From contig NC_049992.1 in NCBI RefSeq assembly GCF_000003815.2, positions 8,182,920 to 8,246,919 of the forward strand: a DNA stretch of 64,000 bases, read 5' to 3'. Source of the DNA: Branchiostoma floridae (lineage: Eukaryota > Chordata > Leptocardii > Amphioxiformes > Branchiostomatidae). Numbering within the stretch: the first letter of the stretch is position 1; every line of letters starts with the position of its first letter. The position numbers and the translations under genes were made by a program. The notes below the pieces were generated by a model. That model was not told the origin of the DNA and made no database searches. It saw only the letters and a list, made by a program, of their open reading frames with translations. Shown here one piece after another: positions 48,101-61,300 of this stretch.

Positions 48101-51100
48101 CCTACAATGTATCAACAACAAGCTGCTAGGGGCCCAATTTCCGTCCAAACCATACATCAAATGCCATCTGTCATCAAAATATCAAGACCATCGCCATGTC
48201 CAGGACAAAATATACAGAAGCTGAAAGGTCTGCTAAAGTACCAAACTCACGCACAAGGGGACCCAAAATCAAAAAGTCCTTCGTCTTCCCAACCTATTCA
48301 CGTACCAAATGTCATTACAATTTATCCAGAGGTTCTAAAGTTATGCTGAGCACAAATATTTGGAAACACGAACACACAGACACAACAAAGACAATACCTT
48401 CTTTTTCATGGAGGTAACAATTTCGTGCAAACAATCATTCCTATACAGGGTTAACCAAGTCACGAACCTGAAGACTGACGAGTAGCGCCAAGGTTGCTGC
48501 CAGGAAGCCGGAGATGACAGTCGCCAGGACGGGCGTCTTCGTCCGCTCATGGACGCGGGCCAAGAACCTGCCGGTAAGATAATAGATTTTTCAAACATCT
48601 TTTCCGTCGTTCTGTATACATAAAACACTCACACAGTAGTGTTGCGGGGTAGAACAAGCATACTGTAGTACTAGTCACGTCTGGTTGTCGGGATGTAGAC
48701 ATACATACATCAACGACCGGAGGTCGGGACTAGGCTAGTACATATTTCACTCAATAGGGCCCTATCTACCATAGCTTGCTCTAAATTCTCAAAATCAATA
48801 CCATAGTCTCTAGTTAAAGAGTCATTAATAGTCAAACTTCTGCAATGTAGAGATGACATCATAGCAATATCATAAAGCATTTGCATAGTATCAGCCAAAC
48901 AACACGTCTATTTTTCTGTGTGTGCATGTGCCCGTTTTGAATGGTCGGTTTCAGATAAAAAATCAACAAATTTGAAGTCAGCATACGCACGTAGTACTAC
49001 ATGAAACTTCGCGGTAATAAACAATGATGTGTATTTACGTCACACTTACAACCTCTGAAAGGTCAGAAAAATATTTACCGTCATTAATACGTTTTACGTA
49101 GTACGGAAAGATTACGGAAAGGTCATATGTTTATTTCAGTCGTCTTTCAGAAGTCTGCTGAAACATTTTACCACTTAGTACCTTTAATAGCTTTTTACGT
49201 AAATCGGAAAGTTGGCTTAAATGTTTGTATTCGTGCTGTACTGAAGAAGTTGTTGTTTGTTTGTTTGTTTGTTTATTTGTGTACCTGAAGAGCAGCCCGT
49301 CGTTGGCCATGGCGTAGATGACCCTGGGCATGGGGAAGAGCGACCCCAGCAGGGACACGGTCAGTCCGGAGATCGCTCCCAGCGCCACGATGTACTTAGC
49401 GGGCTCGTAATGATGGTGCACGAACATGCCGATCAGTGGAGACTCCGTGTCGATCTGGTAAAGGTAGGTAATAGTTTAAATAAGCGTTGCTATTGGCGAC
49501 ACCTCAGGGGCCAAGTCGTTTTTATCCTCTTTGAAAGTCTCCCAGTCTAGCGAAACGGCATGCAATGTGGCAAAATGTCAGATAACTTGTTGATCATGAG
49601 AATTAGCAATGTAGTAAAACTGACATTCCCCTACGTATACCTGAACCTGTGTTATAAGTCCAATCGGACTCGGGTCTCTGTAGGAGAATGCAAAACTACT
49701 TACCTGTGTAGTAATGCTAGTTATCAGTGCAATGTAAAACAAAAGGAACTAAGGTTCAAGCGACCAAGTCCTGTTTCATTCTTATCTTTCATTGCCTTGA
49801 CGCTTCTAGCAGTTTTCAAGCCAATACGAATATATATAGGGATTTGCGTTATTTCGCCAAAAAGTATCCCTAGCAATTTAGTTACTTTTATTGGACACTG
49901 ACCTTGTCGTATGGATCTATCAAGGTCAACATGGCGGACACGGAGACGTAAGCGGTGAGACAGATGAGCAGTGAGCCGACGATGGCGAGCGGGATGGAGC
50001 GGGAGGCGTTCTTCGCCTCCTCCCCGGTAGTGGCGATGATGTCGAAGCCTATAAAGGCGTAGAAGCAGGTGGCCGCTCCGTGAAACACCTGAGGAAAGAT
50101 GGGAATTCTTGCTAATTGGATGGTAAACATATGAGAAATTCTGACAAACTGGAAAATGGCAAGAAACGAATGTCTGTAACTGTCTGACTGTAGGTGTAGA
50201 CGTAGGTGGCTGAAATTTGGGTTAAAAAAAATTGTACAATTTCGAATTTTTCAACGGCCCAAAAATTTCCTATGCTGAAATAAGTATTTAGATATTTCTA
50301 CTATTATAGTAAGGATAAACTGTGCCATGCCATCTTTTCGCTATGACTTTGTGCGATTTTTGAAAATTTCATAACCACATTTGCCACTCAAGTTCTTCAT
50401 GATGTATTTTACCAACTCAGACGAACTTTCATACAACCTGACCTCCTGTGCATTTCGTAACAATAATTATTAAAAAAAGGAAGTACATTTTGTTTTAGAA
50501 TGCTCACTGTACAAAGATATGCGTAATTCTCTCGTAAGTGCTCTTCCGCTATACCATAAGAGGGGCATGACTAACGCAACCTCACTACACTTCTACTTTA
50601 CTTATCTAACTAATTGCATTTATCCCATGTTAGGCATGGATATGAAATAAAGATCATTGTCATTGTCACTGATGCCGTACCCCTGACGTGCCGTACGGAA
50701 AGAAGCCGTCCTTGGTCCAGTGCTTCCCGTTGACGAAGAACAGCCCAGCCACCATGATGAAGACCCACACGGCGAAGTTGATGACGTTGAGGATGTTGTT
50801 GAAGCCGATGCTGTTCTTGACACCCAGAGCCAGGATGATGGTGATCAGGATTCCGATGAAGAAAGCCAGAATATCTGGGTATGCTTTACCTGTGGAAAGA
50901 CAAGATAACAGAGGTATGTTCAAATTCTATAAGACTTTCCGGAGTACTCATCAGAGATAGTTTACATCTCTTACAAGTCTGTTCATTTGTGTTTTTACTT
51001 GAGTGTTGATCCACTGCATGTTTCAGTGAATCCAACAACATGAAAACATTGAAAGAATTGCTTGTGTAATTTTTGTCTTCAATGCAGCTACGATTTTGTG

Positions 51101-52362
51101 GATTGAGGCAGTGATACTGCCCTCTTTCAACGAAATAGAATGTCTTCGTCTGTCAATTTCTTTCGTATCCATCCATAATCAACAATAGCAATCCGTGTGG
51201 TAGCCTTCGTTTTTACTAGATTGATGTACTATGTTTCGTATGAAGGATAGTCTTGATGTTACAACGATAGGTCACGCCAATATTGTAGGATTGTATTTTT
51301 TTCGTAGAAATAATTCTAAGGGGTAGATGAATGAGAGACTGATGAATCAGATGTATTTCTGTAATCAGGCAAAATCACCACAGCAATCACTCGTTTAGAA
51401 AAAGTCAGATGATGGCATGCTTCTCTGTAAAGAAAGCACCCAGGCCAAGCGATTATGCGAAGGGGCAATTTCTATCAGTTCAAGAAAAGTAGTCACGAGC
51501 CATTGCATTAAGTCAGTCGGCTTTAGATGCAGGATTTGCTGAGAGAAGCCGGTAGAATGCTTGATTCTTATGCACCATGTAATAAGGGGGTTCACGATTC
51601 TGATTACGCATGCGCAGCGAAATGCTTTGTGGGCAATATGTCAAAGGTGATGACCCCTCACTTGTAAACAGTCCGTGTTTTGACCATCACATCGATTTGC
51701 ATAACTATGACATGTCCAGACTGTTTCTTTTTGTGTCTGGGGCATTCACCTTTGCATATTTCCCATAATGCATTCCCCTGCATATACGTATTCAGAATCG
51801 TGAATCTCCATATAGAGGGGACAGGTCACGGATACGAGCATTTTGTCAAAGTCAAAGAGATGCGACAGTTCTATCAAGGTCATTGCGGATAGCATTCTGT
51901 CAAGATCGATTTCTTTGAAAGTCACACAGATCATCAGATGGTAGCGTTCTGCCATGGCCACAGTAGCTAACGTGGATCGATCCTAGTGGGCGGAGATTCG
52001 GTCATTTCCTTGTATCAATTTTCTCAAAAGTGCATACAGTAAACGTTACTGTTGTTTCTGTGTTTTTCTAAAATACTAAACGCGGAATTGGCCCGCCAAG
52101 GTAGGTTCAAACCTAAAGATTCATAAGTGGATAGATAAATAAGTCTAGGGCTTGGAATGATCCACGTTCCTAAGTGGCCATGACAACTTGTTGTTGTTTG
52201 CGCCATCTAGCGGTGACTTACGGACAATGCAAGGTTCCACGAAGTCATGAAGACTGTAGTTCCACGTACAATTACCCTGTTCTATTGAAATATAGATTTC
52301 CTCATACGTAAAATAGATTACAAATGTTCCAGAAAACGAAATATACGTGCACAAAACAAAAC

Positions 52363-52393
<31 letters not shown>

Positions 52394-55300
52394 AAAATCA
52401 TAAGCAAAACTTTAATGAAACACTACATTTATTGTAAAATGAAAGCAACGCATAAACAATCATTCACAGGCGTAACAGAATCATAAGCAATTTTCCCCAT
52501 TACCATCACGATATAATTACGACAGCTAGACACACAATGTCATCAAATATTAGCATACTACAAATTTCATCTCAAACAAATATTGTTTACTTTACTGTAT
52601 AGCAGTCAGGTCTAATAGATCTTTCTATATGCACAACGTGGTCATCATTTATTTTTATTCTTAATGACCTTGAACTGACCTATAGCAAATCCAATATGGC
52701 TGATCATGAACTTGCTGATGGCGTGGCCGGACAACGTGTCGAACATGGAGCTGAGTGCGCTTGCGCCCGCCGCAGTGCCAATCAGATATTCCAGGATGAG
52801 ATTCCAACCAATCACGAACGCCACAAACTCTCCCACCGTGACGTAGCTGTAAGTGTAGGCGGAGCCTGTCGTCTTGGGAACTCGTACCCCGAACTCCGCA
52901 TAGCACACTCCTACGATGGAATGACAGAAAAAAATGGTTAAAATCGTCATTAAAATATCATGTTAAGGTTGGTACTTTTTGTAAAACAAAATTGACCTAC
53001 AGTACTAAACATACACTACTCTAGGACCAATCCTACGGCGTGGTATGCTGCTGGGATCGTTTTGTAGGTCAAAATGGCTGAACGAAAGGACACAGATGAC
53101 ATAAGATTCAGGTACGTTTGCGACACGTAAAGCATGTGACATAAGCTTCAGGTTTTGTTCTAAGTCTGCTCGAAAATTCTATTTGTGATCGTAGTATACG
53201 TAGAGCTCAACGTTTCTTATGGACAGTGACAGTTATCCCAAGTGGGACGTACGACCACATGTACTATTGATGGCCTTGACGTGATTTGGGCATTGGCTTT
53301 TACCAGAAAGTCGATAGTGTGTCGAAAGTCGAAAGTCCGGTCGATAGGCAACAGAGGCATCACCACCTTATTACGTGTTATCCAAATCCAAGGTAGTTGC
53401 CATCCCATATGGGGAATTTTTTTTAGAGCGACAGGAGAAAAAAGGGATGTAGGGGTCGTAAACGATAGGATGGCAACAACTTTGAAAGTATTGAGTTTTC
53501 AAGATTCTTGGCAGAAGACATGGAAATTGGCAAATTTCAAAATGATCACTTTTGATATCATTAGCGCATTTCCATGTCTCGGTTTGAGTTTTCAAGTATT
53601 CTTAGTAGGAGAGTTAACATTTGTTAAATTTCAAAATGGTTACATGTCTCCTGATCATTTGTGTGGGCTTCGAAAACAGTTTGTTCTTTCCTAAAAATCT
53701 GAATCACCGGACATACTTTCATATTTGTTCTTCTAGAAGAGTTTATTCTTTCCTAAAAATCTAGGAAAATATGCCGTATGATCACCAACTCAACACAGTT
53801 ATAAAGGTTTATACAAACGAGACACATATGGACACTGCCGGGGGCCTTATAAGGATAAATCAGATCCCCAAGACCTAACTACGTCAATGATGAACGCAAA
53901 AGAACGTGATAAATTCACTGATGCAAGAGATATCCACCGGTAATGGGACTGTCAAGCTTCCTACAGCATATTTGTCACGACCCACTCGTTAGGAATCCCT
54001 GGTCATTAGTTTCCAATCAATCATATGCAAAGGCCGGAAATGTGACAAAAAATATCCGTCCGCCCACTCACACATTCGACTAGTGGTATGGAGAATGCTG
54101 CTAATGTGTGCAAATGCGCATGCACCACCAAACTTGCTTCTCAATATGAAGATTGATTTGGATTCTGTTATGTTGTACTTTTATACTATCTATAACTTTG
54201 TCATTCCCGAATGAATCTGATCATCTAGCTGTGAAATGTGGCATTTTGATTTCGTTATTGATAGGGATCATTTTCTTGTATATGGCGACAGTTATGCTGG
54301 GATTTTCGGTAATTATATTATTGAATTAACGAAAAACGAGGTCTCGTTATACTACGTTCCAATTTGCACTGGCACACGTGTAGGGGATGTATGTAGCCAT
54401 GGCCGGGCTCTGAAACCACATACAAGTTTGTTCAGGCGGACAGTGAGGTACAGCTGGGATATCCCTCGGTGTTTGCATGATTTGGTCGCGGCTTCTTTTT
54501 GTTGCCGTGTCCCTGGTTGATTTTAATACAGAATTAAAAAGTCCAAGGGCCCGGCCGTACCCTAAGACAGCCCGGTGGCCGCAGGGTATTCCACTGGGAC
54601 ACATAGGGGTCACGCCCACGAGTACAGCACGTAAACTTTCCGTAGGGGTCCCTTTTTTTCAAATGGGGCCACAGTATTACCGTCTAATTGGAATCAGGGC
54701 CATCCCCCTAAGCACAAGGGATATCCTCCTACGCACAAACCAAATCGTCCTTATATGTATCTAGATGCGACAGAGCCGGCACCCAGCACATGGGACCTCG
54801 TTAACGACATGACGTCATGGCGCCCATCCGTGCAAACACCAGTTGCTTGAAAACATGTTAGGGGAAGGTTTCGTCACAGAGACATAATCAACTACGTTGA
54901 CGATCGCGAGGCCATTATTGAGGAAGTCAAGGGAAAATCCGTGACGCAAAATCATTTGAAGGAAACTCGATAGCACAATTCTTTACACAGAACCAGTGCA
55001 TAATCAGCTGCCTCAAGCTACACATTGAAACCGCGCTCCTCTGAAACAACAAATATGTCGATGTTGTAAAAAAACGGTGGTACGTATGTATCATGTATCC
55101 TTTAGAACAGCGTGAACAGAAGTGATCGGGGTGGTTTCCCAAACGTCAGCAGTTTCATTAGGAAATACTTTCCTACGTTGAGACCCTCCCATCGCGCCCG
55201 TCTGTCGTGCTATGATAAGGCTTCACCCACACAAGGAGCTGTCGTTACGACTTAAGGGATGACGCCGTTCCGCGTAATAACAACGAACGCAATCAGACGT

Positions 55301-58300
55301 TGGTAAATGCCAGAACGGACAGAAGCCCTCATTGATCAAGTAACATTTGGAAAGGTCGTAACCTCTCTCTGAGAACCCCGCCCACGCGGTGACTTTAAGA
55401 CTGCTCGAAGAGAGGATGTCTTTAATCAGTCTGGACCTTGTGGGTGGAAGGTCGACAAAATGCGGTGTTAGCGTAATTCACACAAGAATCCATAGAAAAT
55501 TAGTCAAATCAAGCCATTGTATGTGCCCCAAGCGCACTTATCTTGCTATAGACTTAGGGAAGATTGGCCATCTAAACTAGATGAGGGCATAGCACCTACA
55601 TGTATGACAGTTGAGAAGAGGGCAAAACGTCAAAGTTTGTAGATTGAAGTTCTTACATGTATGACTGCAAAGGGTACAGTTGTTACTACGTGAGTGCCAG
55701 TTGTTGACATATGATAGTTATAACAAATCCGGCAAAAACAAGATGAAGCGATTTCAGACGAGTTTCTTCGGCCCTCGTCAGGATGACTGACTCACTACTT
55801 CGGACACGTGACCTTTTGTGGTAGGTAGAAAGAATGAACATTTATTGTATTATCTACTGATAAAGGCGGCTTGCTTAAAATTACTTCCCACGACAGGAAA
55901 GTCACGTGACGAGGGGCCCTCACCTTTGACATATTACACACAATTCCTGTCACTGAATATGCACACACGAAACCGTGAACTTGCTTATTCGTCGCCCTTC
56001 TGGCAATCAACAATGCCTTCCTATTGGTAAAAAAATGGATATGGTACTATTTAACCTCTGTTTAATTGGCATGCAGCGTAATCTTAGTGTTACAAACGAA
56101 ATCCGATCGTTTGATCCGGTTTGGTTAACGTTGATTGGTAGTTTTGAATTATTGAAAGGTTGTTTTATGTGATTTCCTTGGGAAGCCACTGCGCTTATGT
56201 AATGATGCACACGGGGCCATGGCTCACCACATAGAGTATAACCACTGGAGGATGAAGGTTAAGCACCAGTGTGAGTTTTAGGGCCATGGACCCAGCTGGG
56301 CAGCGGCGGAGGCTAATCAGTAGTGCGGGAAACACTAACGGGACACCGGAGAGGTAATGGCTGCATTAGGGAAGTGATGGATCTCATCATGCCTAAGCTT
56401 ATTTGCTGCGGTGGATACGCGAGTGATTTTTTACAAGGCCAAACTGGAAAAAGATATTTGGGATAGTCTTTACGGTTGGTACTGCAATGTTTCATCATAA
56501 AGTACCTAGTTGATTAAGTATGACTCTTTTGGTAAACTGTGTTGCTTCGTTTCGCAAAGCAAGACCAATGAAAAGCATGGTTTTATCTGTAATGCCTTAT
56601 ATTGAGTTGAATCTCTGGAATAATTTCATATTTCTATTATTAACGTTATGTGCAGTTTCGATAGCATATGCAGCTATAATGACGGATATGTTTATCACCA
56701 GCCTCATCATGCACGTTTGTTATTTCTATCATTCCTTTTACCATCTTCATTTTCGTTGTTATCATTTTTACAACAAAAAAATAAATAATAAAAATGGGAC
56801 CCTGACTAAAAAAAGGATGTCCCTATATCCCATGACGCTTTGCCGTTGGCAGGCCCTGTAGCAATGGCGGTTAGATGGATGTCCCGTGATGCAGAGCGGT
56901 CCCCCAGCGACAAGCCCTGATTTGATTGTGCGGGGCCGATGTGACGGTATTACCCGTGATGAAGACGTGAGAATAGCCATAATCGGAGGTCGATCGATAC
57001 ACCAGCCGCGGAGAATTTCAACCCCCTCCAGTCGATAGTAAATATCTTCAATTTGCAACCGTCTTCATGAACCCAAAGCCTCAGAGTAATAGAACAGCAC
57101 TACAGTGATTCAATAATATCCATAGTAATTTCTCAAGATCAAACATCCGGTCTATTTTTCCACGGGGATACGCCCTGAATCCGATTGTAGTTGCCGAAAT
57201 CTGCCGGTGATCTATCAGATAGTAGCGTTACGGGCACAGTGGGGTAAAATGGCGACCTCTGTTTCATCCGTCTAAACTTGCCCAAGGGGCATTGTCATAC
57301 TTTTTGTTGGCTTGTGACTGCAGCATGGCTAGTAGTTGCTATTGTTATCATCGCCATCATGGTAATATTTTTTGTGCCATTTTTTTTGTATAGTATATTG
57401 CTAAACACATGGAGAGAATTATGTCAAATTTGGTATGCTTTTCTTGTTTCAGTTGGATTGAGCAGGGTGATATTGTACTGATCAGTACTGTTAGTTATCG
57501 TAATGTTGTTAATATTAGCAATCAATCAATTTGAACTAATGTAATGAGCACATATTACACAGTGTATCATACCAAATACGCTTGACTATCACATAAAACC
57601 AAGAGAACAAAAAATCTCTATAGAAACGTAGACAAGTATAAGGTTGTGCAGCTTTTGTAATGTTGTCGAATTTGATTTATGTTGCGTCGTATTTTTCAAT
57701 ACGTCAAATGGGTCAAATGTCGAAAATCGCTGCTTTATGTATTTTGTACACATGTCTGTGGTATGATGGGCCATATGGATCAGCTTCTATTCAACACAAA
57801 GGTGCCTTATGACGTGTTTTAGGGGTGAGTTACCAGTAGAGTCCTTCCGTCTGTGGATTAGTGGCTCCTCAATGGGCTTAAGAGAAGCTGCCTCAAAGGC
57901 GCAGGAATTAAGGTATCTGCGGTGGAAAATTACAATCCGCTACAGTCATCTTTGTGGGGTGCCCCTGTAGCTGAATGGTAGACGAGCTCCTGATTCCTTT
58001 TTGCTTACTGGGACGCCCCGGTTTAATCATGGAAAGAGCATTTCCATTGGAGCTCCGGAAGGGATGCAAAATGGANNNNNNNNNNNNNNNNNNNNNNNNN
58101 NNNNNNNNNNNNNNNNNNNNNNNNNNNNNNNNNNNNNNNNNNNNNNNNNNNNNNNNNNNNNNNNNNNNNNNNNNNTCCCTGCAAAATATACTCTGCTACA
58201 GAAACAGCGAGGCAACTCACTACTATATATGTGTCACTAGCAATAGGCACTACAAAGTGCCTTAACGAACGAAGGGTTATTTGTCCAGCAAAGGTAACCA

Positions 58301-61300
58301 AGAAGCTTGGATTTTATTGTAATCTTTGCTGAGAGGATAGTGAATGCTTTCATATCGTGGTAGGTATAACACAACAACATCCCCATTTTGGACTTCTACT
58401 TTGTTTTGGATTTTGCGTTCACCGCAAAATAAAAGATACTTACGAAGGAATTTGACTTGAAAAGTACTATATACTGTAACATAAGCTTATATAGTAGCCT
58501 TCAGAAGTAGTCAGATTCTGGTTGAAGTTGATTTGTTTTTTTACATACATTTGCTTTCTTTTACCTCCAAAACTAGGCTAACCAAACTACTAATGTCAGT
58601 ACACCATGAATAATTGTGTAGTGAGTAGAATCTGTATATTCTTACAAGCGCCAGTTATGTCTGAATATTTGCCTGATGTTCTTACTAGTATCATATAATC
58701 ATGCCGATGATATGGAAACTACAAAGAATTGAAAAATATACATATCCTAAAGAGTAGTTGCATTGCAATTTCATTGAATAAATCATGTTAACCACCGACA
58801 TAATTTTGAATCAATTACAGAATGGCCTTAGAGCTAAGAGTGTCAGAAACGTAATTTTGAATGGTTGCAGTTATCCGGGACTGTCAGACGGGTGATGTTG
58901 AATTGATTAATGTTGCAGTGTGCCCCTCAGCCGTTTCTGTACGCGATTTTTGGTGGGAATCACTCCGTGTAAGTGTATCAATCAATAAAGGAATATTGGT
59001 TGTACGAGGGGTGATTAATACGTCCTCGGCCTCATCCAGAAATAATAAGCAGCAACTCAGATTTCGAAGCATGGATGTTAACAGTTAAGTATAAAGTCTT
59101 ATATGAATGTGTACCAAAATTCAGATTATTGTGATCATGACTTTGCAAGCGACACCCAGTAGCGTTAGGCAGGGTAGAAGGAAAAAAAACATGGACAATT
59201 GAGCTGCGACCTGAGGTGTGCGCGACAACTTGCGCTGCTGGAAGTCAGACACACACTAATTTCTGCTTGAAATAGGAAGAGAATCATTTATCAAACATTT
59301 TGACAATGTCTTTTGTTAATGACAAAGAATTTACGGCTTGGGGAACTCGACCCACACATGTCTGATCACAATTCACCCTTGTTTTTCTCGTCACTTACCT
59401 TCTAATTTTCAAAAAGCAAATGCCTGCAAAGTAATGACTGCAATGGTTTGAAATTCGGAGGATATTAATAAAAGGCTTCATACTATGAAGTTGTACTTCG
59501 AAATCTGAGTTGTGCTTATTATTTCTGGGTGAGGCCGAGATCGATCAATAAGGGAATATTGGTTGTAGCATCGCTCTCTAGATCTAGAGTTTTCTCATCA
59601 GGACCGCAGCTACAGCTGGAGGTGATGGTCTGTGTTCTGAAGTGTGATTTCTTCATTAACTTTCCGGAGATGGACGGAGAGGATGCCTCAACAGATTCAG
59701 ACCCTCATTAAGATTGTCCAAGTATGCCCCTGGGGCTTAAGATCTTGTCAAGGAAGATAAAACGTCCCGACTGGCACCGTTCGACCGCACGTAGCACCTT
59801 CACAAAATTACATTCACACCCTTTGGTTCTCTGATTTTTCCACAGATAGTATATAGGTCAAACTGAGACTGACAGAACCAGCAACGTTTTAGTGTGAATG
59901 TCTGCCAACATGCACAATCGCATTTTAAGCTACTGCATTCTGATCGTTTCACTGTAGAACAGAAATTTGTGCTAACAAGTCAAGTCTATAAAATGAACAT
60001 TTGAACCGAAGTAAGATGAAACAGAATAAAAGCAACTTTGCTATTAAAAACATACATTGAAAATAAAACTGGCGATAACATGACACAGATTGTAACACGT
60101 TTAATTTGTTCTCGTATGAAAAATTAACGGACTTGATTTAAAACGAACTTATGACTGTGGTCACGTGTCTGTAAGGTCATCAGGCGTTTGAACTAGTGGG
60201 TCATACCCAGTCATTCGTACTGAAGAAGGCCGAAGTTACTCCAGTTTGTTTATAGAATCAACGTGAACCTAACCATAATACTGAAGTGATTTGTATGCAT
60301 CATCGGCACCATTTTTATTTGATTTATTCAAGCACATTTCCCTGCTTACCCATAAACCAATGTCAAGTGCTGGAGGCTAACCAGTGACGCATCACGAACG
60401 GTTTTGATAAAAACACGATAAACCACGGCAAACGGGCACGGAAATAGAATCTCGTCATTCCGGCTCGGGACATTATTCCATGTTATCCAACGCGCATCGG
60501 TCTTATCGGGTGCTCGGTAAATCGGCCCGGGGCTGGTCTAATGGCTATTAAGATCCTATTGTGACACTACTGGGGAATTCCAGGACAGTTGAAGGACTTT
60601 CCTGTAATCCTGTTCGCTCAGAGAGACTCTTACCGTCCAGGTCCAAATGGGGAAGACATTTCGGGATTTATGCACGGCATCGGAACTCGTATACAAAACT
60701 ACTAACTGAGCCTCAAAAATGGCCATGTTTCTCCTTGAAGTACTTCTATATAACGTTATGTATATGTAATGAAGGTTAGACTTCGAGGCAAACGATATTT
60801 TTACAAAATGACGAGAGGACAAAAGATAGCAGCTGATTCACATTCATAGTGATTCGTAGTACATGTGAATTCACAAGGGGGGTTTTGTTCTGCTTGGTTG
60901 CGTGTGAAAAGATCGTGAACAGCAGATTTGGGTTCAAGTGCGCACAAGTTGCCTTTTGTTTGCTCGGTTGCGTGGAAAACCTCATAAGCATCATGTTTGG
61001 GAGTAGAGGCGGATGGAAATTTATCGATCCACTGGAGAGAATGATGGGATTTTGGGGAAAGGAATTAAGGAATTCATCACAGCACATTCCGCGTTTGTTG
61101 GAAAGTTTGTTGACTTTGAACTTTTATGATTTCTGAAGGATGTTGGTGATGCGACAAGTAGCCTATTTCATGACTATGACGTACTGAGTGTCCGCCATGT
61201 TTGTTGTAGTGATAGCTAAGAAATCTCTGAAAACGTTGGTCTATCTCAATCTAGACACGCTGGATTTTTCTTCTGCAAAGATATCAGTCACCAAACAATA

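Noticed and set aside
53242..53694. 150-codon plus-strand ORF in SLC7A14 intron 1
   Set aside because: No recognisable domain, no splice context, and ordinary chance length for a window this size.
58861..59088. Plus-strand 75-codon ORF with SSASSRNNK as a separate gene
   Set aside because: It is a degenerate copy of the SLC7A14 exon 10 end in inverted orientation, without start context or splice sites.
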